64,000 nucleotides of DNA, from the NCBI GenBank assembly GCA_910575155.1, contig CAJTDX010000006.1, forward strand, positions 1 to 64,000, written 5' to 3'. The notes beneath the pieces were generated by a model. It made no database searches. It was not told where the DNA came from and saw only the letters and a program-made list of their open reading frames with translations. A program made the translations under genes and the position numbers. How positions within the stretch are numbered: position 1 is the first letter of the stretch; every line of letters begins with the position of its first letter. Of the stretch, positions 57,027 to 64,000 are shown one piece after another. This DNA comes from Lachnospiraceae bacterium. GTDB taxonomy: Bacteria; Bacillota; Clostridia; Lachnospirales; Lachnospiraceae.

Positions 57027-58499
57027 CTACTGGCTTTTGCTGTCCAGCTCAAACCAGAATTTTACTCCGTTTTCTTCATTGCTGACGCCGCATTCCCGGT
57101 GAAAGGAATCCATAATTGCCTTTACAATTGACAAGCCTATCCCATTTCCTCCGTATTCTCTTGTTCTGGCCTTATCAACCTTATAGAATTTCTCCCAAAT
57201 GTGAGCAAGTTCTTCTTCCGGGATCGGGTTTCCCGTATTAAATACTTCCACCCTTACCGTATCTGCTCCCGGAATTACAGACACCATAATCTTTTTCTCT
57301 CCTGAAGCATAATGAATGGCATTGCTGATATAATTCATCACAACCTGCTCCGTCTTAAACTCATCTGCCCACACATACTCCGGACTCTGCCCAAAAACCT
57401 CAAGGCTGATATCGTTCTGTTCCCGAAGAATTGCCGTGGCGTTCACTACGCCCCAAATCACCTCCATCAAATCAAACCGTTCAAACACCACCTGCTCGAT
57501 TCCAGACTCCAGTTGATTTAATGTCAGAAGATTTTTTACAAGCTTGTTCATCTTATCCGCCTCGTCCATAATGACTTCGCAGTAAAATTCACGACTGGCA
57601 TCGTCGTCATTGATACATTCTTTCAGCCCTTCCGCATAACCCTGAACCAGTGCAATGGGCGTTTTCAGTTCGTGAGAGACATTCGAAATAAATTCTTTGC
57701 GCATCTTATCAATTTCTGTCTTCCTCTCAATATCTATTTTCAGTTCATTATTAGCGCTTTTCAGTTCGGAAATAGTCTTTTCCAGAGTCTCGGACATCTG
57801 GTTCATATGTTCTCCAAGAAGATCCACCTCATTGCGCCCTTTGCTCTGAAATTTTGCGTCAAAGTCAAGATTTGTCATGCGCCTGGAAATATCCGCAAGC
57901 TGCAGAATAGGATTGGTAATTCTCCTGGTGACTGCATAAATAATAAGCGCGCACATAATCACCGCTGTTACGCCCACATAGGCGAGAAAACGGTTCGCAA
58001 TTCCCACGCTTTCCTTAATACTCTCCACCGCCGTGCGCATCAATATCATATTGCCATTCTGCAGATTGCCCCAAAGCACCAGATAATCTGACTCCAGCCG
58101 ACTGTCCTTCGTCTTTTCCACCACATATTGAGAGGTATTTTTTAATACCTGGGTATCGTCATTTTCCTGATAAAACACTAATTTTAAAAACTGCAGCAGA
58201 AGACGCTCGTCATCCCCCACATTGGAATACATAATGGTCCGGTCTGAACTGATAATCATCATCGTAATATTGCTGTTTGCACACTGCCGCTCCAGACGAA
58301 TCAAAAAATTTTCTCTGTCCGCCCGTCCTTTTCCGCTTTCATCATTCACCATCTCAAACGTATCCAGAAGCGTTCCCTGCTTATGATCCACATAATAAGA
58401 TTCTAACATGGTATTATTAATGAACCAGCAAAGCAGCACTGTTCCAGCTACGATACTAATCATAATGGCCGTAATTTTTCCTGTTATGGAATACCTCAT
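57027..58499 (-). CDS. Sensor histidine kinase (two-component system)
   Basis: 490 aa. Membrane helices near 8-28 and 165-190 enclose an extracellular sensor; HAMP domain (RRITNPILQLADISRRMTNL), HisKA with H-box FISNVSHELKTPIALV, then HATPase N-box MNYISNAIHYASGE, G1 box-type HIWEKFYKVDKART and G2 GGNGIGLSIVKAIMDSF. It phosphorylates the response regulator encoded just upstream; genes overlap by ATGA. The signal is unknown. Confidence 0.93.
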   Translation of the reverse strand: MRYSITGKITAIMISIVAGTVLLCWFINNTMLESYYVDHKQGTLLDTFEMVNDESGKGRADRENFLIRLERQCANSNITMMIISSDRTIMYSNVGDDERLLLQFLKLVFYQENDDTQVLKNTSQYVVEKTKDSRLESDYLVLWGNLQNGNMILMRTAVESIKESVGIANRFLAYVGVTAVIMCALIIYAVTRRITNPILQLADISRRMTNLDFDAKFQSKGRNEVDLLGEHMNQMSETLEKTISELKSANNELKIDIERKTEIDKMRKEFISNVSHELKTPIALVQGYAEGLKECINDDDASREFYCEVIMDEADKMNKLVKNLLTLNQLESGIEQVVFERFDLMEVIWGVVNATAILREQNDISLEVFGQSPEYVWADEFKTEQVVMNYISNAIHYASGEKKIMVSVIPGADTVRVEVFNTGNPIPEEELAHIWEKFYKVDKARTREYGGNGIGLSIVKAIMDSFHRECGVSNEENGVKFWFELDSKSQ

Positions 58500-59173
58500 G
58501 ACTCTACCTCAAACTTATAGCCCATACCCCAGATTGTCTTTATATAATCTCCTTTCGCTCCCAGCTTGCTGCGCAGTTTTTTCACATGCGTATCAATGGT
58601 CCTGGCATCTCCAAAATAGTCATAATTCCACACATGGTTTAATATTTTCTCTCTGGAAAGGGCAATTCCCTTATTCTCTATAAAATAAGTCAGCAGTTCA
58701 AACTCTTTGTAACTTAATTCCAATTCTTTTCCTTCTACTGTTACCTGATGCCCCAACCTGTCAACCGCAATTCCGCCAATCTCCAGAATCTGTTCGTCAT
58801 TTTTACCAGTACGCCTTAAAATTGCTTCTACTCTCGCCACCAGAATCCTGGGACTGAATGGTTTGGAAATATACTCGTCCGCACCTATATCAAACCCCTG
58901 AAGCTCATCGCTCTCTTCCCCTTTGGCTGTCAGCATGATGATCGGAACTTTTGAACTCTCGCGAATTTCTCTGCAGACTTCCCAGCCGTTGATTTTAGGC
59001 ATCATCACATCCAGAATAATCAATGCGATATCCTTTTGATCATAAAACTGGTTTAAAGCGTCCTCGCCGTCCACTGCCTCTGTCACTTCAAAATCCTGTT
59101 TAACCAGAAAATCACGCACCAGTTTACGCATCCTGCTCTCATCATCCACCACAAGTATTTTCAATTTTTCCAT
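58496..59173 (-). CDS. OmpR/PhoB-family response regulator
   Basis: 225 aa from MEKLKILVVDDESRMRKL, with AAAGGTGTGAG upstream. Receiver: acidic DDE, phosphoacceptor Asp in IALIILDVMMPKING, Thr in IIMLTAKGEES, Lys in YISKPFSPRI. The C-terminal winged helix has LSYKEFELLTYFIENKGIAL and ARTIDTHVKKLRSKLG. First gene of the two-component operon. Confidence 0.95.
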   Translation of the reverse strand: MEKLKILVVDDESRMRKLVRDFLVKQDFEVTEAVDGEDALNQFYDQKDIALIILDVMMPKINGWEVCREIRESSKVPIIMLTAKGEESDELQGFDIGADEYISKPFSPRILVARVEAILRRTGKNDEQILEIGGIAVDRLGHQVTVEGKELELSYKEFELLTYFIENKGIALSREKILNHVWNYDYFGDARTIDTHVKKLRSKLGAKGDYIKTIWGMGYKFEVES

Positions 59174-59271
59174 TCTTCTCACACCTTTCGCTCTTCCGGT
59201 TTCGTCCGCTCTACGCAAATTTCTTATTACAGAAGAATATCACAGAAATATGTTAAATCTGTGAAAGCGCC

Positions 59272-59868
59272 TCAGGGATTATTGCCCAATTCTTCCTGCT
59301 GTTCTTTTAAACGCGCTTCCCGCTGTTCCAAATCTGCCTCCCATGCCTCATATTTGTTAATAATTTGATTTTCATAGTTTATAATGTTGGGATGGCTGCT
59401 GGTCATGGTAATCACTCCCATACCCGCCGCCACAAGAAACAAAAACAGACAGCACATCAGGCTAAAATGCAGATGTTTCCGGCTCTTTTCCGCCCGTTCT
59501 TCCGCTCTGCGTTTCTGGAAACCTGTCGTCCGTTCCCGCTGTTTCAGCTCTTCTAAATGCTGCGCATACCATTCGATCGTCTCTTCCTGCACCTCCTTTC
59601 TCGTAAAAGAAGCCGGAAGTTCAATGGCCTCAAGCTCTTCCCCAACAAGCTCCGGCGACATTAAAAGATAATTTTGCAGTTCCTTCAAATACATCAGTCC
59701 CACCACTGTTTCAAAGACATTTTCTTTCAAAAGTTTGTGGTACATATCCAGAACCATTCTGGGATTTTCCATATCCAGCTTACTTCTCACATATTGTATG
59801 CTCTCCGCTTCATGGCAGGCTTTTTCTGCCATAATTTTATCCGTAAACAAAACTCCTTCTATAATCAT
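59272..59868 (-). CDS. Hypothetical protein with one membrane segment, 198 aa
   Basis: Unrecognised. Residues 1-120 form a cytosolic helical domain (AEKACHEAESIQYVRSKL, FETVVGLMYLKELQNYLLM); residues 100-130 are Arg/Lys-rich; one membrane helix (FSLMCCLFLFLVAAGMGVI) near 140-158 is followed by a coiled-coil tail (EQREARLKEQQEELG). Possibly a sensor or adaptor. The start ATG at 59868 lacks a strong SD. Confidence 0.6.
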   Translation of the reverse strand: MIIEGVLFTDKIMAEKACHEAESIQYVRSKLDMENPRMVLDMYHKLLKENVFETVVGLMYLKELQNYLLMSPELVGEELEAIELPASFTRKEVQEETIEWYAQHLEELKQRERTTGFQKRRAEERAEKSRKHLHFSLMCCLFLFLVAAGMGVITMTSSHPNIINYENQIINKYEAWEADLEQREARLKEQQEELGNNP

Positions 59869-59903
59869 CTCAAATCCATCCTATCCTTGTTATGACAAAG
59901 CGG

Positions 59904-60070
59904 TCAAGTCCGCTTTCACTCCCTCATCCCTGAGGGACTTGGCTGCTTTGATGCGCCGCGTGCGCTCAAGTCCGCTCTCACTCCCTCATCCCTGAGGGAC
60001 TTGGCTGCTTTGATGCGCCGCAGTGCGCTCATTGTTTTTTAATTTATAGGGATTCCGAAGGAATTTCCTA
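59904..60070. repeat. 62-bp tandem duplication and hairpin repeat
   Basis: Two near-identical units (59904-59965, 59966-60027), each with a CCCTCATCCCTGAGGG hairpin and a TTGATGCGCCGC motif. A TTTATAGGGATTCCGAAGG...TATAAA hairpin follows. Same family as the repeats at 43850-44160. No gene lies in 59869-60171. Confidence 0.75.
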
Positions 60071-60076
60071 TAAATT

Positions 60077-60135
60077 AAAAAAGAGAAAATGCTTTTTCCC
60101 TGTAAATACAAGACCTCAAGCATTTTTCTCTTTTA
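60077..60135. terminator. Terminator after the chemoreceptor gene
   Basis: Arms AAAGAGAAAATGCTT / AAGCATTTTTCTCTTT with T/A runs on both sides; it can act on either strand. Confidence 0.7.
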
Positions 60136-60171
60136 CTTTGCCCTATCCTTGGCCTTCCGGCTCACAGGATT

Positions 60172-61533
60172 CTATTCACTTTCTGCAATACGAACCATGC
60201 GTTCCATGTCAGAAATCAGCTCTTTGGAATACTCACGCGCTTCTGTACACAACTGATTCGCCCTGGCATAATCTTCATCAAACAGCGCCTGAATGACATC
60301 CGAGCCATATCCATGAAATTTGCGGTGCTTCTCACCGAGTCCATCCCAGATCTCACGAATTCCCGGAATATCCGGCGTAATGGAATAATAGAAATGTCCA
60401 AATCCACATTTGGAAGAATCAAGCTGCAAAGGCACAATCACCTTTTCCCTCACCATTTTCTCCAGATTGGAAATCCACGTCTGATGCGCCGTAACGGCGT
60501 TTCTCACATATGTAGCAAATTCATGATTCTCAAGATGATAAAATACATCTTTTGACATAGTTCCCATCTGCTTGACCGCTTCATCCAGCGTTTTCTCAAT
60601 CTCCACGACAGGCTGTTTTGCCTTGGCAAGCTCTTCCCCGATTTCACGCATAAAATCTGTACTGTTATTTAAATGATTCTCCATTTCAGACATTGTACTG
60701 CTGATTTCTTCACTGACTGCAGCCAGCGAAGTAACCGCCTGACTGACCTCAGAGACATGCCTCTGATTCTCATCATTTAACTTCCATACATTTCCAATCT
60801 TATCTGTCATCGTCCTGAGCGCTTCTATTGTATTGCTGGTACTGCCAGAGCTTTTTTGAGACGCTGTCTTAACTCCCTCTACAAACGTTCCCATGCTGCC
60901 GGTCAGCGTCTGCGTCTCTTCTGCCAGCGAACGTATTTCATCCGCCACCACAGCAAACCCCCTTCCAGCGCGCCCTGCCCTGGCTGCTTCGATCGACGCG
61001 TTCAGAGCCAGCAGATTGGTCTGGCGGGAAATCGATTCAATCCCTGAAATCACTTCATTCATGTGATTGATGACTTCTATCAGCTCATCCATATCCTTTC
61101 CCATTTCCTGGGACACTGCGATTGCCTGATCAGAAAGATCACGAATCGACGTCAATTCTCCCTGACCTGTCTCTATCTTACGATATACCTCATCGGTATC
61201 TTCTGAAACCTTAATAATTGTGTTTGTCAGCTCTTCCAGAGAATTATTGCCTTCTTTGCCGCTGCTGGTATTCGTACCAAATATAACCTCTGTCGCCTTG
61301 CTCACATTGCGGGAAATTTCCAGAATCTTATCTGTCTCGTGCTGCAATACCAGATCCAGGGAACTGATCTGCATCACAGCCTTAATATTCTTCTCCAGAA
61401 CCCCCGCAAACTGTTTTCTGCCGCTGGAAAGTCTCTGATACATATCATTCAATTCCGGATTTCTGGAATAGTTGGTATTCTTCAATTCAGCCACTGATTT
61501 TACAAGTTTTTTGTTTGAATTTCCAATTCCCAT
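60172..61533 (-). CDS. Soluble methyl-accepting chemoreceptor with CZB domain
   Basis: 453 aa with no membrane segment. The signalling tip [20 protein letters not shown], then [20 protein letters not shown] is canonical. The C-terminal part is a CZB zinc-binding domain with [23 protein letters not shown] and [11 protein letters not shown] supplying His/Cys/His/His ligands. CZB receptors sense zinc or oxidants such as HOCl in the cytoplasm. No flagellar or che genes are adjacent. Confidence 0.92.
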   Translation of the reverse strand: MGIGNSNKKLVKSVAELKNTNYSRNPELNDMYQRLSSGRKQFAGVLEKNIKAVMQISSLDLVLQHETDKILEISRNVSKATEVIFGTNTSSGKEGNNSLEELTNTIIKVSEDTDEVYRKIETGQGELTSIRDLSDQAIAVSQEMGKDMDELIEVINHMNEVISGIESISRQTNLLALNASIEAARAGRAGRGFAVVADEIRSLAEETQTLTGSMGTFVEGVKTASQKSSGSTSNTIEALRTMTDKIGNVWKLNDENQRHVSEVSQAVTSLAAVSEEISSTMSEMENHLNNSTDFMREIGEELAKAKQPVVEIEKTLDEAVKQMGTMSKDVFYHLENHEFATYVRNAVTAHQTWISNLEKMVREKVIVPLQLDSSKCGFGHFYYSITPDIPGIREIWDGLGEKHRKFHGYGSDVIQALFDEDYARANQLCTEAREYSKELISDMERMVRIAESE

Positions 61534-61700
61534 GTTACAACCTCATTTCCTCTGAATGTTATCTTAAACCGCATTCTCCCTTATCGCCGGCCAGACCATG
61601 TGCCGGCAGCGATAAGAAATTTTCCCGCTTTATGGGATTCCTTACCGAACCCGATAAAACGTTCTCCCACTTCGCAGGATTCTCATTATTAAAACAATAA

Positions 61701-62043
61701 TGGAGCTGAGGGGAATCGAACCCCTGTCCGAAAGTCAATTCACTATGGCATCTCCCATTACAGTCATTATTTTATCATTCCCTCCGCCGAACGCCTAATG
61801 ACAGGCTTACGGTTTTGGTAGCTTCATCATACGCCCGTGCGCGCAAAGCTTAACGCACGTCGTTTCCCACATAGTCGAAGCCGGTATCTTAAACTGTGGG
61901 TGATCTAAGGCCGACTGCTGCAACTAGGCAGCGATTGCTAAATTGTCTTCAGCGTTTATATTTATTATTCCCGTTTTAAGGCGGTCAGGAGCCGCCAATG
62001 GCTTCCATAGCTGCACAACCCCCGTCGAAACCAGTACAACCCC
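61701..62043 (-). ncRNA. ssrA: tmRNA (SsrA)
   Basis: 343 nt. The 5' end GGGGTTGTACTGGTTTCGAC pairs as acceptor stem with CAGCTCC near the 3' end; the T-arm reads GGGGTTCGATTCCCC and CCA is not encoded. The tag frame ends AAC GCT GAA GAC AAT then TTA GCA ATC GCT GCC TAG, i.e. -NAEDNLAIAA, a normal Clostridia-type degradation tag. Rescues stalled ribosomes with SmpB, encoded immediately upstream. Confidence 0.97.
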
Positions 62044-62074
62044 TGGTTAAAACGCTGTTGTCCAGTGCTAATAT

Positions 62075-62104
62075 ATTATACCAGCAGAATCACAGTAAAG
62101 TCAA
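62075..62104 (-). promoter_or_regulatory. Promoter of ssrA
   Basis: -35 TTGACT (62099-62104), 18-base spacer, consensus -10 TATAAT (62075-62080). The -35 starts just after the smpB stop. The precursor has a 5' leader of about 25 nt for RNase P to remove. Confidence 0.85.
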
Positions 62105-62106
62105 GA

Positions 62107-62574
62107 TTAATACAGGTTTTTTACCTTGAATTCCCGCTCCGATTCTCTGCGCATATCTTTTTTGGCAATATCCTGCCGCTTATCATAAAGTTTCTTTCCC
62201 CGTGCAAGAGCAATCTCCACTTTCACCAGGCTTCCTTTGAAATAAACCTGCAGCGGGACAACCGTATAACCCTTCTCCTTCATTTTTCCCGCCATCTTAT
62301 TGATCTCGTATTTATGCATCAGCAGTTTTCTGGGACGGAGCGGGTCTTTGTTAAAAATATTCCCTTTTTCATAAGGGCTGATATGCATCCCATAGATCAT
62401 AACCTCGCCGTTCTCAATGCGGATAAAAGACTCTTTGACAGAACACTTCCCCATCCGCAGAGATTTTACTTCTGTGCCTGCAAGGCTGATGCCTGCTTCG
62501 TATTTATCCTCAATAAAATAATCGTGAAAAGCCTTTTTATTATTGGCAATTAACTTAACGGTACCTTTCCCCAT
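62107..62574 (-). CDS. smpB: SsrA-binding protein SmpB
   Basis: 155 aa from [30 protein letters not shown] upstream. Core motifs [40 protein letters not shown], and the basic tail [14 protein letters not shown] that inserts in the mRNA channel. Works with the tmRNA next door and RNase R upstream. Confidence 0.97.
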   Translation of the reverse strand: MGKGTVKLIANNKKAFHDYFIEDKYEAGISLAGTEVKSLRMGKCSVKESFIRIENGEVMIYGMHISPYEKGNIFNKDPLRPRKLLMHKYEINKMAGKMKEKGYTVVPLQVYFKGSLVKVEIALARGKKLYDKRQDIAKKDMRRESEREFKVKNLY

Positions 62575-62639
62575 ACCTATTCCTTTCCAGGTAATTGCAA
62601 AATCCAGTCCTTTTACATATATCATATACCTGACGGCGC

Positions 62640-62760
62640 CTCAGCAATCTCATACCTTTCGCACGCATGCGCATAATATTTTTATAGTTAGAGGAAAGTC
62701 ATAAATCTTAACATTTCGCAACAGCAAGATCTTTCCTAATCATATTTATGCTTACAGTTA
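62640..62760. repeat. Degenerate intergenic repeat between rnr and smpB
   Basis: Contains CGCACGCATGCGCATAATATTTTT and an imperfect GAGGAAAGTC ... GATCTTTCCT pair resembling module A (given as positions 62657-62740). It holds no gene. Confidence 0.45.
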
Positions 62761-62820
62761 TAATATTATGAAACAATTTTAATTTGTTGATTTTGCAATT
62801 ACCAATATCTGCTCTGTTAT

Positions 62821-64000
62821 CTATTCTGCTAAAACAAAGTCGATGGTACGCATATACTCATCCGTATCCGCCGCCACAACTTCTATCTTCTGCCCCAGTT
62901 TATACGTTTTTCCTGTGGCTTCGCCTGTCAGCTCATAAGCTTCCTCATTAAAATGATAATAATCGTCGCTCAGATTCGTAACATGTACCATTCCTTCCAC
63001 CGTATTTGGAAGTTCCACATACATGCCCCATGCCGTCACACCGGAAATCACTCCCTGAAAAGTCTCTCCGATATGTTCCGACATATACTGCACCTTTTTC
63101 AATTTATCTGTCTCACGCTCCGCTTCCTCGGCGCGCCGTTCTCTGGCGCTGGACTGGGCTGCCGCCTCCGGCAGAATCTGCTCATAATGAGAAATCCTTT
63201 TCCCGTTCATCCTCCCGCGCAGAGTTTCTTTGATAATACGATGTATCTGCAGATCCGGATAACGGCGGATAGGAGAAGTAAAATGACAGTAATACTGGGC
63301 TGCAAGACCAAAATGCCCGGTATTTTGCGTACTGTATTTTGCCCGTTTCATCGCGCGAAGCGTCAGACGGCTGAGCAGCGGCTCTTCCGGCGTATCTTCC
63401 ATTTTCTCCAAAAGCTTTTGCAGTTCCTTGGGATGGATTTCATCCTGACCGATTTTAATGGTATAACCAAAGTTATTGATAAACGTGCCCAGCTTGCGGA
63501 TCTTTTCAGAATCCGGCGTATCGTGCGTACGGTAGACAAAGGGGATTTCCTGCCAGAAAAAGTCCTGAGCCACTGTCTCATTGGCAATCAGCATAAAATC
63601 CTCAATAATTCTGGTCGCCACATTCCGTTCGTAAGGTTTGATCTCCAAAGGCCGGCCCTGCTGGTCCAAGACAATCCTGGTTTCCGGAAAATCAAAATCA
63701 ATCGATCCGCGCTTTCTGCGTTTCTCCCGCAAAATTGCAGCCAGCTCTTCCATGCGTTCAAACATAGGAATCAGTTCTTCATATTTTGCTCGTTCTGACG
63801 CATCCTGATCCTTTAAAATTTTACGCACACTGGTATAGCTCATTCTCTGATCCACCCGCACCACAGTCTCTGCTATTTTATGATCGACAACCGTTCCTTT
63901 CTGATCAATCAGCATAATGCAGCTTAATGCAAGCCGGTCCTGCCCGGCATTTAATGAACAGATTCCATTGGACAGCGTATGCGGCAGCATAGGAATCACA
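62821..64000 (-). CDS. rnr: Ribonuclease R, C-terminal part (runs off the window)
   Basis: At least 392 aa of the RNB and S1 domains. IPMLPHTLSNGICSLNAGQ opens the visible part; TRIIEDFMLIANETVA, then FTSPIRRYPDLQIHRII are RNB signatures, and the S1 domain is GETFQGVISGVTAWGMYVELP. The catalytic Asp cluster lies beyond the edge. 3'-5' exonuclease that degrades structured RNA and tmRNA-tagged messages. Order rnr-smpB-ssrA is conserved in Firmicutes. Confidence 0.95.
   Translation of the reverse strand, partial: VIPMLPHTLSNGICSLNAGQDRLALSCIMLIDQKGTVVDHKIAETVVRVDQRMSYTSVRKILKDQDASERAKYEELIPMFERMEELAAILREKRRKRGSIDFDFPETRIVLDQQGRPLEIKPYERNVATRIIEDFMLIANETVAQDFFWQEIPFVYRTHDTPDSEKIRKLGTFINNFGYTIKIGQDEIHPKELQKLLEKMEDTPEEPLLSRLTLRAMKRAKYSTQNTGHFGLAAQYYCHFTSPIRRYPDLQIHRIIKETLRGRMNGKRISHYEQILPEAAAQSSARERRAEEAERETDKLKKVQYMSEHIGETFQGVISGVTAWGMYVELPNTVEGMVHVTNLSDDYYHFNEEAYELTGEATGKTYKLGQKIEVVAADTDEYMRTIDFVLAE

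Noticed and set aside
1-64000. CRISPR array or tRNA genes
   Set aside because: No regularly spaced direct repeats and no cloverleaf other than the tRNA-like part of tmRNA were seen.

Overview
The window looks like a chromosome segment from a low-G+C Gram-positive anaerobe of the Clostridia, most likely Lachnospiraceae. That rests on the gene families (PcrA, DUF1836, YerC/TrpR-like, RlmD, DUF5105 lipoprotein, rnr-smpB-ssrA), on strong AGGAGG ribosome sites and on the gut-type mobile-element cargo. No 16S gene or other species-level marker is present.

Layout. (1) 1-21.3 kb: a visibly G+C-richer, prophage-like block, all on the minus strand. In transcription order (right to left) it holds a Tn916-Orf7/Orf8-like sigma factor and HTH pair, a DUF3825 protein, small zinc-ribbon and HTH proteins, a replication module (DUF2800 nuclease-like, DUF2815, family A DNA polymerase, DUF7768, P4-type primase/helicase, VRR-NUC, SNF2 helicase), an ArpU/DUF1492-like regulator, HNH nuclease, P27-type small terminase, a ParB-fused N-methyltransferase, a C5-cytosine methyltransferase with a repeat-rich target domain, then an accessory set with an amidoligase and a gamma-glutamylcyclotransferase-like enzyme. 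No integrase, repressor, large terminase or structural gene lies in the window. A conserved promoter/leader block recurs four times at the left end. (2) 21.6-37.2 kb: an A+T-richer cargo island, nearly all minus strand. It carries small resistance- or stress-type genes (acetyltransferases, TrmO-like, MerR, DUF3795, PNPOx-like, VanZ-like, VOC, two DUF3788, AraC), an MgtE transporter, and a TetR / rifampin-phosphotransferase-like / MFS operon. Two genes carry homopolymer frameshifts and one segment is a decayed duplicate. The island stops at the 3' end of rlmD, a known integration hotspot for conjugative elements. (3) 37.2-64 kb: ordinary chromosome: rlmD, pcrA, regulators, a PHP phosphatase, an orphan lipoprotein, a compact Tad/type-IV-like pilus locus, mrp, a two-component system, a soluble chemoreceptor with a CZB domain, and ssrA-smpB-rnr.

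How the genes work together. The 45.5-54.3 kb locus reads as one operon: a leader ORF, a 53-aa Flp-like pilin, the TadA ATPase, a TadB/C-like membrane protein, a pseudopilin, two further micro-pilins (34 and 46 aa), two larger pseudopilins and a 1275-aa secreted repeat protein. The three micro-pilins share an unusual short N-terminus (Lys/Arg-x-x-x-[FE]-E-E-[YF]) and no prepilin peptidase is visible, so this is my best candidate for a poorly described system. In the phage block, the amidoligase/cyclotransferase pair plus a neighbour sharing the amidoligase C-terminal domain is the second candidate. Two regulatory circuits can be read directly: a MerR-type 19-bp-spacer promoter before trmO, and a TetR operator filling the spacer of the tetR promoter.
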